64,000 nucleotides of DNA from Paralithodes platypus (taxonomy: Eukaryota > Arthropoda > Malacostraca > Decapoda > Lithodidae): the NCBI GenBank assembly GCA_032716605.1, contig CM064492.1:46779403-46843402 (forward strand), written 5' to 3'. The position numbers and the translations under genes were made by a program. Shown here one piece after another: positions 22,622-33,576 of this stretch; within the stretch, counting starts at the first letter, position 1; every line of letters starts with the position of its first letter. The notes beneath the pieces were generated by a model. It searched no databases, was not told the origin of the DNA, and saw only the letters and a list, made by a program, of their open reading frames with translations.

Positions 22622-24545
22622 TTATACCGCTCTTTCAAGGATTTTAGATACAATACATAATATGCTAACTGGTCTGTAGTTACCAACTTCTAGTTTATTT
22701 CCTTTCTTGAATAGAGGGGTTACAATAGCTTCCTTCAGTTCAGCAGGTACAGTGTTGGTGTTAATTGACAAGTTGATGATGTGGCTTAGGGGGCCTGCTA
22801 TACCAATGGCTCCATCGTAGAAATTTGGCAGGAATTTTGTCTGGTCCTGTGCTTTTATGTACATTTAGGTTAGACAGCTCGTCAAAAGTGTATTTTGGTG
22901 TAACATTTTGCAATCCAAATGTGTTTGGGTGTATGTCTTTATCTCTGTAGACATTTCGAAAGGTGGCCGTTGTTGTCGTGTATTTATTGAGAGGTTGAGG
23001 TAGGATCTGTGCAAGTGTGTTTGCTATGGAGGTGAAGAAGGAGTTGAAGTAGGTTGAAATTTGTCGTTTATCGTGGCAAATCTGATCATTAATGGTGAGA
23101 GCAATATTAGTGTTAGACGAATCCCTTGTCTTGTTGCTGTAGCCTGTTGTTTTTAGGTGCCTCCATAGTTTCTTTGGGTTATTCTGATATTCCTCTGCCT
23201 TATTGTGAAAATAATTCGTTTTCGCTGATTTTATTTTCCTACTTAGTTTATTCCTGGCCCTGTTGAACTCATGTTTCAGACCTTGATCCTGTCTATGTTT
23301 CGCTAGCCTTTTTAACAGATTGTCTCTGTGTTCCAGATGGTGTAGTATGTCATTGTTGATCCATGGGTCTGACCTTGCTTTAATTCGTATGTCTTTCAGA
23401 GGAGCTATTTCGTCTAGAATGTTTGTGATGATGGTTCTGAAGCCAACCCATGCGTCATTAACGTTTGTACTTCCAAACACTGGAGACCAGTCTGTATTCC
23501 AATAAATGTCCAGAAATGTTTCTTTATTGTAGTTTCTGAGTGACCTTGTTTTGATAATCTTGTGATTCTCTAGGGTAATTTTTGTGGTTTTTCGTGTGCA
23601 ATATGTGACGAAGTGATTACTTATCCCAGTCTGTATAACCCCTGATTGGGATATTTTGTCCTCTCTGTTACAGTGTATGTGGTCTATTATTGTGGCAGTG
23701 TTCTCAGAGATACGTGTGGGGGTTGTGATGAGTTGTTTGTGATTGTGCATTGTCAGTATATGCCTATATTTTCGTACAAGCCTATCATTTCGTTGTTTGT
23801 AACACAGATTAAAATCCCCTAGTATGATGGATTCATTCCGAGGGTCTAGCGATGACAACGTTCGTTCAAATTTGGTCAAGAATTGTGTGTCGTCTGGTGG
23901 CCTATAGCATACCCCAATTGTGATGGGTCTTGTCCTCGGCAGGTGTAGATCGATCCACAGAGCTTCGTGATTTTCTACATGGAGGTCGGTCCTGGTTGTG
24001 TGTGTGAGGTTATTTTTTACATACAGACATACTCCTCCCCCATGCCTATTGCGATCATTCCTAACCATATTGAAACCTTGAATGTTTATTTCACCATCGT
24101 TTATACTTGAATCCAGCCAGGTTTCTGTGATTGCAATTATTGAAGCTTTGGCCTTATTAGCTAACAAGTTTAATTCTGACAATTTATGGTACATTGATCT
24201 GGCGTTAATGTGGATAAGATGGAGCCCTTTGTTGGTGAACACTCTGTATTCATCTTTGATTTTGAATGTGTCCTGGCTGGATTCTGAGTTGTTAATACTA
24301 ATTGGTTCATTTACATTAATATTCGGTAATGAATGCAAGGCACATATGTTGCATAGGAATTCCCGTTCTTCACTGTTGGTCTTCTTAGAGATGCACTTCA
24401 TGTGAGCTACAGTTTTACACTTAACACAGTTTATGATCCTTTGTTTTCTTGTTATGAGTGATTCACAAATGATTTTAGGACCCTTAATAGCAATTTCCCT
24501 ACATTTATCGCATTCCACTTCTTTTCTGCTAGTAACGTAAGTATT
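22622..24545 (-). pseudogene. LINE-L copy 1: zinc finger, endonuclease and RT start (truncated)
   Basis: Minus strand. In order: Cys/His zinc-finger residues (MECDKC, NCVKCKTVAHMKC, FLCNICALH), an APE-type endonuclease (LIHINARSM, IAITETWLDSS, GVCYRPP, IILGDFNLCY, GISNHFVTYC), a linker, then RT block 1 (STGPDKIPAKFLR) and NYRPVSILCIVSKILERAV. The frame shifts near 22860. RT ends at 22622, so the copy lacks the palm and 3' end, unusual for a LINE (normally 5'-truncated) and implying a later deletion. The endonuclease SDH motif reads SNH. Closely similar in sequence to LINE-L copy 2 (40.8-51.1 kb). Confidence 0.88.
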
Positions 24546-25020
24546 AACATTACCATTAATAAAACTGACAAAATTATATATCTTAATTCATATTAACATT
24601 ACAAAAGTGGCCAAATGTATCAATTAAGAGACAACAAAATAGCAGTTGTATAAATTGTTGAGTCAGATTAAGTTTACTTAGTTGACCCTCAAAAATATAT
24701 AAAGAAAAATGGTCCAAATAGAAAACGGAGGGTTGGGGATACAGATATATTTTACTTAGTTGACCCTCAAAAATATATAAAGAAAATAGTTTCAAATAGA
24801 AAACTGAGTGTAGGCCTATATACACCCTACTCGCAAAGGAATGTTGGTTACATTAAGTTACATATACTGAACTCGACAACGGTATATCATTGCTGTGATA
24901 ATAGGCTACTACACTTAACATAATACAATTAACATTATTATCTTCTACATAATTAATAAGGTTGGCAGGACAAATAATATGGAATTTGAAATCTAAATGA
25001 TCAATTATCAGATGGAATGA
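24546..25020. other. unassigned AT-rich sequence with an ~84-bp duplication
   Basis: TTACTTAGTTGACCCTCAAA with following TATATAAAGAAAA occurs at about 24673 and 24752. No gene. Confidence 0.5.
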
Positions 25021-25293
25021 ATAATTTCACCTGGTGACTGGATGACTCGGCCCATGGGACAACTCGGCTCGGACAGCTCGGCCCACTTTTGGACAACTCG
25101 GTCACGACGGCGAGACAACTCGGCCCATTATTTGAGACAGCTCGGCCCCATGTTTTGCTATGGGCCAATTTGACGAGACCAGTCAGGATATAGGATGGGG
25201 AGAGCTAAGTGGAGGGTTTATGGCGTGTGTGTTATGTGGGCGAAATGTTTGTTTATTGTATAATTATGTCATAGGCTATAGTTCTCTCGATTC

Positions 25294-25314
25294 GGTTAGG
25301 TTAGGTTAGGTTAA
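25294..25314 (+). repeat. short interstitial (TTAGG)n telomere-like repeat
   Basis: GGTTAGGTTAGGTTAGGTTAA. TTAGG is the arthropod telomeric unit; such a short run may be chance or a repaired break. Confidence 0.6.
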
Positions 25315-25344
25315 TTACGAGTTGTCCTGGTGGTGTAATTGTAA

Positions 25345-25738
25345 TGCCCTCGAAAATATCCCACAACCCCAATAATGTACTACCCGAGTTGACGTCAGGT
25401 ATAGTGTAAAATAGTCGTGGATGGGAAGTCCAATAAACTCATCACGTGAATCACCACGAGACTATCACCTGGTTCTTACAAATCGGACTAAGGTTACTAT
25501 ACTTTTAGTACGTCCGTGGTAGTACAGTGGGTTAGCGCACGGGCCTGGTGGTGATGGCCATGGTCACTGACCAGGGTTCGAACCCCACCCAAGGCATCTC
25601 AAAACCTGTGGGTTTTTAGGAGGGTTAAACTCCCTTCAGAGGTTCGAGCCCCGCGCCAGGCACCAGGAAAAGGTTGACCCTAAGTGGGCCTGGGGAGTTT
25701 TCAGGAGACCATGAATTCCCTTCACACCCAGCATTTCA
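25345..25738 (+). repeat. LTR-like end, left copy, with Pol III-like boxes
   Basis: TGCCCTCGAAAATATCCC...CCCAGCATTTCA. Contains TAGTACAGTGGGTTAGCGC (A-box-like) and GGTTCGAACCCC (B box) spaced as in a tRNA, and a second GGTTCGAGCCCC. Confidence 0.75.
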
Positions 25739-27263
25739 TTCTGTTTTTCTACAGGATTAACTTGGGTAATGTGAGTTCTAACTGACAGGGTATATAAGGC
25801 TGCATGCACAATACAAGGTATGAGGAGTAGAGAACACAAAATAAACACACGGTAACAAGACACACGATCACGTTTATTAAAGATGATTAATAGGAAGCAT
25901 AAGAAGGTATGAATACTCGTACAAGACAAATGATAGAAATGAACAACTAGCATTAGTGGATCTGGATGGAGCCTAGTCTCCCACTTCCAACGTTCAGGTA
26001 TACTCTTCTGATCACTGGCTTGGTTCGCAAGTTTATATACTGGAAGACATCAATGTTACTCATAGATTCAATTTCACTAATTAGATTTATTACTGGCAGT
26101 TCTGGTGCACAAGTAGTAGTTCACAGACTAGAATTAGACACACGTATTTTTAGAGCACAGGAATTCTAGTAACCTCAGGGGGGTACTGATCTAAGTTTTA
26201 TATTCTTATAGCAGAAATACGTAGAACACAAATCAGTGGGCGAACGTTAGATATCACTAGGGTTTTACTTCTATGTAATAATATCTGAATAGGGGTAATT
26301 ACGAGAGTTAATGTCGCCTGTTAATTAATGAACACTGATACGCTTAGCACTTCCCAATAGAATGGTTGTATATGAATTATACTGGGGCAAAGATATAGCC
26401 ACTTCATAGAAAGATTAATAAGGGAGTCTCTAATTAGTACTGTAACACGGTAGTACTAATAAAGTGAATCTTGGGTAGTATTTGGTTGGTCTGGTCCTGG
26501 TTATCTTGCGTCCGTGATGTTGGGGGCTAACGACTGGTTCCGCGGCCGTCCAGGGGGTCCATATGTAGGAAGTTCTCAAGACGAATCTCTTGGCGATCGT
26601 TGCTGGCTACACGCTTATATACCCACTGGTGTGTGAAGGTTATAAGGTGCACGTAGATTTCTTGTACGTGGACAGATGCTTCTATCTCAAATCTGCCACG
26701 GAGTCTGCCGGCTCTGGAACTCAAATCTCAGGAACAACACAAGGGCAGAGCTAGAGGTCAACTTAAGGGAGCCAGCCACTGGTTGGTGTCTATCTTTCAA
26801 CTGATTTTACTGGGGGCGGGAGCTGGGTTTATAGGCTCGGTTTTGGACCCTGTAGGCCATAGGGATCTCGAGTCTTATGGAATTATTTGAGCTCTTAATA
26901 GATACGGGGACTAGGTAAGGTGGTGATTACTGTTGTGGCACATGGCTATAGGGAGCCTTCATAATGTGATATAACTGAGCCTTAGTAAGAAGTACTATTT
27001 TGGCTATACTGGAAGTATTGAGGGGAGGGAGACTGGATCTACTTTGCGAGGAGGACTGGGACAGCTGTGATAGGAGCGTCTCTCTTATATTGCTCAGTCT
27101 TCATTCTATGGTATAGCTGAGGTGCTGTTTTGACTTCCGGGTCATTGCCAGGTAGCACAGGAATTCTTCCTATCAATGAACTAACCATGCATGACTAACC
27201 CCTTTACTAACCTCTATTAACCCACAATAACCCATTCACCTTTCTTGCATACTCGGATAATCA
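25739..27263. repeat. dispersed repeat M, copy 1
   Basis: About 1.5 kb without genes. Diverged matches to 28765-28870 plus 40063-40800: ACAGGATTAACTTGG, CTTCCAACGTTCAGG, CTGGTTATCTTGCG and GATGTTGGGGG occur in the same order. In the second location DIRS-B interrupts it. Nature unknown. Confidence 0.55.
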
Positions 27264-27556
27264 AATTATCACCACGAGACTATCGCCTGGTGCTTACAAA
27301 TCGGACTAAGGTTACTATACTTTTAGTACGTCCGTGGTAGTACAGTGGGTTAGCGCGCGGGCCTGGTGGTGATGGCCATGGTCACTAACCAGGGTTCGAA
27401 CCCCACCCAAGGCATCTCAAAACCTGTGGGTTTTTAGGAGGGTTAAACTCCCTTCAGAGGTTCGAGCCCCGCGCCAGGCACCAGGAAAAGGTTGACCCTA
27501 AGTGGGCCTGGGGAGTTTTCAGGAGACCATGAATTCCCTTCACACCCAGCATTTCA
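27264..27556 (+). repeat. truncated third copy of the 394-bp LTR-like repeat
   Basis: Starts ATCACCACGAGACTATCGCC and runs to the common end CAGCATTTCA; lacks about the first 100 bp of the full repeat. Confidence 0.8.
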
Positions 27557-27710
27557 TTGGTGGCAGTCACGGAACGTGATCTGGTAGCTACATAGAGCAC
27601 CCATCACGCGGACCCTAACAATATTGAGATTGCTGAGGTGATACAGCTACGATACCTTACGACCTTAAAGAGGCTAGGGACTAGCCTAAATAAAGAAGGA
27701 TAAAGTTTAA

Positions 27711-28104
27711 TGCCCTCGAAAATATCCCGCAACCCCAATAATGTACTACCCGAGTTGACGTCAGGTATAGTGTAAAATAGTCGTGGATGGGAAGTCCAAT
27801 AAACTCATCACGTGAATCACCACGAGACTATCACCTGGTTCTTACAAATCGGACTAAGGTTACTATACTTTTAGTACGTCCGTGGTAGTACAGTGGGTTA
27901 GCGCGCGGGCCTGGTGGTGATGGCCATGGTCACTAACCAGGGTTCGAACCCCACCCAAGGCATCTCAAAACCTGTGGGTTTTTAGGAGGGTTAAACTCCC
28001 TTCAGAGGTTCGAGCCCCGCTCAAGGCACCAGGAAAAGGTTGACCCTAAGTGGGCCTGGGGAGTTTTCAGGAGACCATGAATTCCCTTCACACCCAGCAT
28101 TTCA
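27711..28104 (+). repeat. LTR-like end, right copy
   Basis: Same length as 25345-25738 with a few substitutions (CCGCAACC for CCACAACC, GCTCAAGGC for GCGCCAGGC). Confidence 0.78.
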
Positions 28105-28164
28105 GTAATGGTTAAGGTGGCAAAAATCTGTGTGTGATAACCCGGGTTCGAATCCCGGCGGATC
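28105..28164 (+). other. tRNA-like segment interrupted by the LTR-like element
   Basis: GTAATGGTTAAGG...GGGTTCGAATCCCGGCGGATCA carries a perfect B box and T-arm. The 5' portion (GGTGGTGTAATTGTAA) lies at 25329-25344, on the other side of the insertion. Probably a tRNA-derived module of the surrounding transposon; not shown to be a tRNA gene. Confidence 0.4.
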
Positions 28165-28326
28165 ATATATACTTTAATTAATTTCATTGGGGGTGTTTGG
28201 TGTTGTGGTGAAATTAATAAAATATAGATTAACACGGGGCCGAGCTGTCTCGTTTTTACTGGGCCGAGCTGTCTCGCCGTGGGCCGAGCTGTCCCGTGGG
28301 CCGAGTAGTCTAGCATTCATTTCACC

Positions 28327-28764
28327 TTCGACCAAGACAAAGGATGTCGTATAATTTTGTAGTTACATATAAGAAACTGGGCTTAAAAATGGTCTTAAAA
28401 CTTATCTTAAATACTTCACAATTCATTTCAACTCACCTTCAACAGAAGGTTTTATCTAAACACAACACAAAAGGCAATGTATACTGAGTTAAGCCAAATA
28501 TTTCCCCTTAGTCCGCCCGAGGCTGGCGACTGGGAGGGAATGAAGGCACCTAGAGAGGTAGCTAGGGCCCTGCTGTAGGACTCGGGGTCAACGTCCTTTG
28601 TCATAACAATAACCATACCTTGATTAAATGAGCTCCTCAACTTACTTAGGAGTCTAATAAGACTTTCAAAGGATAATTGAATTACTTTTATATGATGCAA
28701 CGAATTTCAGGCACAAACATGTTAATTATTACTTACGATATCCTAGGTAAGACTATATATAGTG
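28327..28764. other. no feature recognised
   Basis: One minus-strand frame of 82 codons (28452-28700) without recognisable domain; otherwise AT-rich. Confidence 0.4.
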
Positions 28765-28870
28765 TTATGCCCTGATTTTATACAGGATTAACTTGGTATA
28801 GGTGAGTTCTGCAAGACTGGGTTATTGGATTTCTTGCAAAATACATAAAGAGAATCAACAGAGGACATAG
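28765..28870. repeat. dispersed repeat M, copy 2, left part
   Basis: ACAGGATTAACTTGG...GAGTTCT matches 25750-25790. Its continuation lies beyond DIRS-B at 40063. Confidence 0.5.
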
Positions 28871-29069
28871 ATTATAGGTTTGACTCCTGCAAGGAGATAA
28901 AGAAAACCTAATATTTAGTAGTGGCCCCGTAATCATTGACGATTATGCCTATTACATAAGGCATCCTCTTCAAACACTCATTTACCGTAGTTTGAATCTA
29001 CCGCGCAGAGCATAACAAATTGAGGAGCCTTCATCATGAGCGCACGCAACCTCACTCATGGTTCGTCAT
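28871..29069 (+). repeat. DIRS-B left inverted terminal repeat, outer part
   Basis: Matches DIRS-A 3952-4160 and, inverted, 39880-40062. Interrupted at 29069 by LINE-N; it continues at 33575-33720. Inner dyad loop is gca (gta in DIRS-A). Confidence 0.88.
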
Positions 29070-30380
29070 GTTGACGTTACTGTGCTCCTTAGTGAGATCA
29101 AGAAAACTCAGTCAGAAGTTTCTAATCTGAGAAAGTGTTCCTCAGCCCAAAATGACTGTATGAAGGACTTATTGAGTGCAACTGGTGATCTGAGTAGTAG
29201 AGTGCTAGTGATTGAGGACTACAGCCAATCCCAAGGAAATTTAATATCTTCAGGTGGCTTTCCCTCAAATAGGCCTAGGCCTACTGCATCTGTAAATGAC
29301 ACTAATCCAGAGCATATAAATACCACACCTGCAGTGTCCACTACCAGCCGCACTACATCAGATAGCGCCCCCTCCACTACACAGGAGACCACGGCCACAT
29401 CCACAACTGTCCACGACACAACGATCAGAACCGACGGCGACGACTCCGACGAGACAACCCGAGGGAGGCCTAACTCCGTTGAAACCTTTGCCACAGGGGA
29501 AATTACTGATGCCACCACCAGCTGCTCCACACCAGGTGCCAGTGGCGCCTCCTCCATCACACAGGAAGCCACAGCCATAACGAGTAGAACCAACGAGACA
29601 ACCCGAGGTAGGCCTAACATCAACGTAACTTCTGCCACTGAGGAAATTAATGAAGTCTACCCTGCAGTGAGGAGCGTCGGAAGCGGTACACCCGCTATAA
29701 TGAGTATAGCAACACCTGGGGCCTATAATGTAGCTGTAAGTACAGGCAACGCGCAAGGCATCACTACAGCACTTGCGACGGGAAGGAGCTCGACGACAAC
29801 CCCTATCGACAGGATCACAACGCCTCCACCCTCAGGTGATAAGGGGGAGGGTACTGTTCAAGGACAATGGTTTAGGGTACATTCCACCAAAGGTAAAACT
29901 CATCACATACCTGAGGGGGAACAGAGGCTGAATGGAGGTACCGGTACTGGTACCACAAACAATGTTAGGAATTCTATGGCTGTGCAAATTCAACCTAGGA
30001 ACTTTATGCATCAGGGGATTAAGGGTAAAAATAAAAGTACGGGGATAAGTACAGTTAAAAAAGTGAAAAGATCACGCATAGCCAAAGTATTCGCGACAGG
30101 TTTTAAGCCAGGAGTGACGGCATCCGACTTGAAAGAATATCTCTCCAATAAACTCAGTCTTAGTATGGATGTTGAACCAATTATTCCCTGGTCTGATAGG
30201 CACACATATATTTCATTCAGAATAAACTGCGAGTGTCCAAATCCCGAGGTGTTTATGGATGAAGAACTTTGGCCAGAGGAAGCATCGGTGTACTGGTGGA
30301 GAGAACGTAGGGCACAGGTACCGGTATCAACAAATGAGGACTCTATAACTACGGTAACCCACCCTCCCAACAACTCTTAA
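29058..30380 (+). CDS. LINE-N copy 1 ORF1 (5'-truncated, fused to DIRS-B start codon)
   Basis: ORF1 of a non-LTR element, presumed nucleic-acid-binding chaperone. The first codons (ATG GTT CGT CAT) are DIRS-B terminal-repeat sequence: the same bases occur in the opposite repeat near 39905. LINE sequence begins at about 29070, so the native ORF1 start is missing. An N-terminal coiled-coil-like part (LLSEIKKTQSEVSNLRKC) is followed by a long Thr/Ser-rich low-complexity region with a repeated motif ETTRGRPN, and a C-terminal part that looks folded (RIAKVFATGFKPGVTASDLKEYL, PWSDRHTYISFRI), possibly RRM-like. No CCHC knuckle seen. ORF2 starts 3 bp after its stop. Confidence 0.8.
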   Translation: MVRHVDVTVLLSEIKKTQSEVSNLRKCSSAQNDCMKDLLSATGDLSSRVLVIEDYSQSQGNLISSGGFPSNRPRPTASVNDTNPEHINTTPAVSTTSRTTSDSAPSTTQETTATSTTVHDTTIRTDGDDSDETTRGRPNSVETFATGEITDATTSCSTPGASGASSITQEATAITSRTNETTRGRPNINVTSATEEINEVYPAVRSVGSGTPAIMSIATPGAYNVAVSTGNAQGITTALATGRSSTTTPIDRITTPPPSGDKGEGTVQGQWFRVHSTKGKTHHIPEGEQRLNGGTGTGTTNNVRNSMAVQIQPRNFMHQGIKGKNKSTGISTVKKVKRSRIAKVFATGFKPGVTASDLKEYLSNKLSLSMDVEPIIPWSDRHTYISFRINCECPNPEVFMDEELWPEEASVYWWRERRAQVPVSTNEDSITTVTHPPNNS

Positions 30381-30382
30381 TC

Positions 30383-33235
30383 ATGGATATAAAGTCTACT
30401 TCATCTCCCAACAATTTGCGTATTGCTACTTATAACTGTAGGGGGCTCCCTAAAACCAACAGAGGGCTTCTCCTACGCCCTGATGTAGTAGACGTATTTA
30501 ATACCAGTGATATTGTGTGCCTGCAGGAGACTTGATATTTTAAACAGGATTTGGGTAACCTCAGTACTATCTGTGATAATTTTCATGGGTTTGGGGTCTC
30601 GACAACCGATGCTATGGATGGTCTAGTAGCAGGTCACCCACCGGGAGGAGTAGCTATTTTGTGGAGGGACTCTTTAGACAGCCGGGTTAAACCACTTGTA
30701 ACAAATTTACCATGGTGTACAGGTATAGAAATAGAAGATATCCAACGGAAAGTAGTTATTCTTAGTGTGTACTTGCCCTACCAATGTAATGAAAATGAAG
30801 AACAATACCTGGAATGCCTTGGAGAGCTAAGTGCTCTTTTACAAGAACTAAATACCACCTGCTACTCTGTAATAGGGGACTGGAATGCTAATCTGAAGGA
30901 CATGAGTAACTCTCTGTTTGCTAGTCATATGACTAACTTCTGTGGTGAGCATGATCTAATTATCTCTTCTCAGCTCATGCTCCCTCATAGTAGTTACACA
31001 TGTGTCAGTGCAGCATGGGGCTCAACGTCTTGGCTAGATCATACCGTAGCTAGTGCTGATTTCCATGATATGATAACAAATATGGAAATTCAGTATACAT
31101 ATACAGATGAAGATCATATCCCATTGACCTTAACAGCTAGTTTGGAAAGAGCGCCAGAATTAACCCAGTCAAACAATAGTGTAAATCCAAAACTGCCATG
31201 GGGCGGGCTTGACGAGGAGGATTGTGAGCAATTTTGCACTTTAACACACACTCTCCTTTCTGAGCTTGATCCTGGCAGTGAGGATGCCATTACCTGTGAA
31301 GACCCCAATTGTGTTAATGCTAGTCATCGAGAAGAAGTCAGCAAGCTGTACAATAATATTATATCTTGTCTTACTAAGGCTAGTGACATAGTATTTCACA
31401 AGCATAACAAAAATTACTCTTTTAACAAACCTGGGTGGAATGACCATGTTTCAGAACTATACCAGGCATCCCGAGATGCTCGTAGTGTATGGCTGGATCA
31501 TAACAAACCGAGACAGGGACCCATTTTTGACATGTTCACCAGACTAAAGGCTAGATGCAAGTATGCAATCAGATATATAAAAAACAATGAAAATGTATTA
31601 AGAAGAGAAGCATTGGCCAAAAACTTTGCTAGCAAAGACACATTGGCCTTCTGGAAGGATATTAAAAAAATGCATAATAGCTGCACACCTCTACCCGTTA
31701 GTGTAGATGGGATCTCCGGTACTAATAACATAGCCAATCTTTGGAAAACACATTACCAAACTTTGTTTAACTCTGTTGGGCACCAAGGAAATACCATTGC
31801 TGCTACAACAGAGTGTAACAAAGAAGAAAAATATGACACAATTAAAGTTACAAGTGAAAAAATCAAGGCTGCAATAAGTAGGCTAGATGCTAACAAATCC
31901 TGTGGTTTTGATGGTATATATGCTGAACATTTGAAGTACTCCTCCACTCTCCTCTTGGAGAAACTCAGCAGTTGCTTTACCAGCTTTCTAATCCATGGTT
32001 TCCTACCAGAATCTATGATGTCCGTTACCTTGATACCAGTAATTAAAGACAAGGCTGGCAAAATTACATCAAAAGACAACTATAGACCTATTGCCCTTGC
32101 CAGTATTGTAAGTAAGATACTAGAGTTAATCATTTTAGACAGAATCTCAGTGTATATCTCAACTAATAGTAATCAATTTGGTTTTAAAAAGAATCATGGT
32201 ACGGACCAGTGCATCTACACTCTGAAGGAGCTAGTGGATGGGTACATCAAAATGAACAGCTCTATTTTTGCATGCTTTCTTGATGCTAGTAAGGCATTTG
32301 ACAGAGTCTGCCACAATATCCTGTTTGATAAATTAGCAACAAGGGGAGTGCCATCCTATATACTGAGAATCTTGAAGTACTGGTACGCCAATCAAACATT
32401 TAATGTAAGATGGGGTAACATTATTTCGGATTCCTTTACAGTAACCAATGGAGTGAGACAGGGTAGTATTCTCTCACCTTACTTATTCAATGTATATATG
32501 GATGAATTAAGTGATAAATTGAATAAAGAGCAGATTGGATGTTATGGTGGGAATAAAATCATCAACCATCTCATGTATGCTGATGATCTGGTCATTATTG
32601 CACCGTCTTCTGCGGGTCTGAGCAAACTTCTTGATATATGTGAATCTTTTGGTAGTAAACATTGTGTTAAATTCAACCCACTGAAAAGTGCTGTTCTTAT
32701 ATTTAGATCAAAATTACTGTATAAAAGTAAACTGCCAAATTTCTCACTCAATAATCAAATTATTCAAGAAGTAAACAAAATAAAATACCTGGGACACATT
32801 ATCTCAAACGATTGCTCAGATGATGCAGATATCGGCCGTCAGCGCAGACAGCTATATTTACGTGGTAACACCATCTTGAGAAAATTCCACATGTGTAATT
32901 GGGAAACTAAAGTCACTTTGTTCCGGACATATTGTTCCTCTATGTACACGGCCCATTTGTGGTGGAAGTATAAGAGAGCCACCATAAATGGTCTGTGTAC
33001 ATCCTATCATAATATACTCAAGATGTTCATTGGTCTCTCTAAATATGAAAGCACTAGTATGGTGTGCACACTGTTGGATGTGCAGTGCTGTCGGGCTGTC
33101 ATCAGGAGACTGGTGTACAGCTTTTCGCAGCGACTGCAATCCTCCAGTAACACGCTGATTGTAGCTCTTTGGTCTAGTGATCATATCTATGAATCCCGTA
33201 TTATATCTCACTGGCAGAAGCTGCTGCACACATAG
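30383..33235 (+). pseudogene. LINE-N copy 1 ORF2: endonuclease and reverse transcriptase, one nonsense codon
   Basis: Open for about 950 codons from ATG 30383 to 33235 apart from one TGA at 30533-30535 (QET-stop-YF, where the family position is probably Trp). Endonuclease: LRIATYNCRG, CLQET, VIGDWNAN, SWLDHTVAS, DEDHIPLTL. RT: KSCGFDGIYAEHLKY, FGFKKNHGTDQC, CFLDASKAFDRV, GVRQGSILSPYLFNVYMD, NHLMYADDLVII (catalytic YADD), KIKYLGHIISND. APE-type element; exact clade not assigned. Otherwise intact, so a young copy. Confidence 0.9.
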
Positions 33236-33531
33236 TATGTACTGTAATGTAATATATAGGTCTAATTGAACTATGAGCAATGATCTGTGCAATAGGTGTT
33301 AACCAACATTGAGCAATAGCCTTAGTTAGCCTATCTGTGTTATATTGTGACAAAATGTGATATGTGCTCTATTCTGTAAATAGGCCTACTGTTTTTTTTA
33401 TTTTATTGTGTCTTTATTAATATATCTTTGTGTATAATTATTATCTGTGCTCTGACGAGAAGTGTATGTGATATGGACCATTAGGTCGTACTGTATTTAT
33501 ACTGTATCTATCTTATGTGTCTGGAATAAAG
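33236..33531 (+). other. LINE-N copy 1 3' UTR
   Basis: AT-rich, ending TGTCTGGAATAAAG before the ATT tail; the same end occurs in copy 2 (GAGTCTGAAATAAAG, about 47668-47682). Confidence 0.8.
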
Positions 33532-33532
33532 A

Positions 33533-33576
<44 letters not shown>
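33533..33576 (+). repeat. (ATT)n microsatellite tail of LINE-N
   Basis: About 14 ATT units, directly followed by DIRS-B sequence. Confidence 0.95.

Larger units (their letters stand above)
25345..28104. mobile_element. LTR-like non-autonomous element (394-bp direct ends)
   Basis: Two 394-bp direct repeats (25345-25738 and 27711-28104) starting TG and ending CA, flanked by GTAA at 25341-25344 and 28105-28108. Internal part has no gag or pol. It holds a third, 5'-truncated LTR copy (about 27264-27556) followed directly by TTGGTGGCAGTCACGG, a plausible primer-binding site, and a copy of a separate dispersed repeat (25739-27263). Interpreted as a TRIM/LARD-type element with a later insertion or rearrangement. 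Confidence 0.65.
25032..28318. mobile_element. terminal-inverted-repeat transposon with iterated CTCGGCCC motifs, contains an LTR-like element
   Basis: Exact 8-bp direct repeats ATTTCACC at 25024-25031 and 28319-28326. Both ends carry inverted arrays of GACARCTCGGCCC: about 25045-25155 on the left and, as GGGCCGAGCTGTC, about 28230-28310 on the right. Outside the nested LTR-like element (25345-28104) only about 520 bp belong to it, so it is non-autonomous. The 8-bp duplication allows hAT- or P-like origin; the ends are not a clear match to either. Confidence 0.65.
29070..33574 (+). mobile_element. LINE-N copy 1 (ORF1 + ORF2, ATT tail)
   Basis: About 4.5-kb non-LTR retrotransposon inserted in the DIRS-B left terminal repeat between TTCGTCAT and TATGAAATTGGG; the right terminal repeat gives the uninterrupted sequence. 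It ends in AATAAAGAATTATTATT, an ATT microsatellite tail. Confidence 0.92.

Noticed and set aside
29219..29756. Antisense frames in LINE-N ORF1
   Set aside because: By-products of Thr/Ser-rich low-complexity coding on the plus strand.
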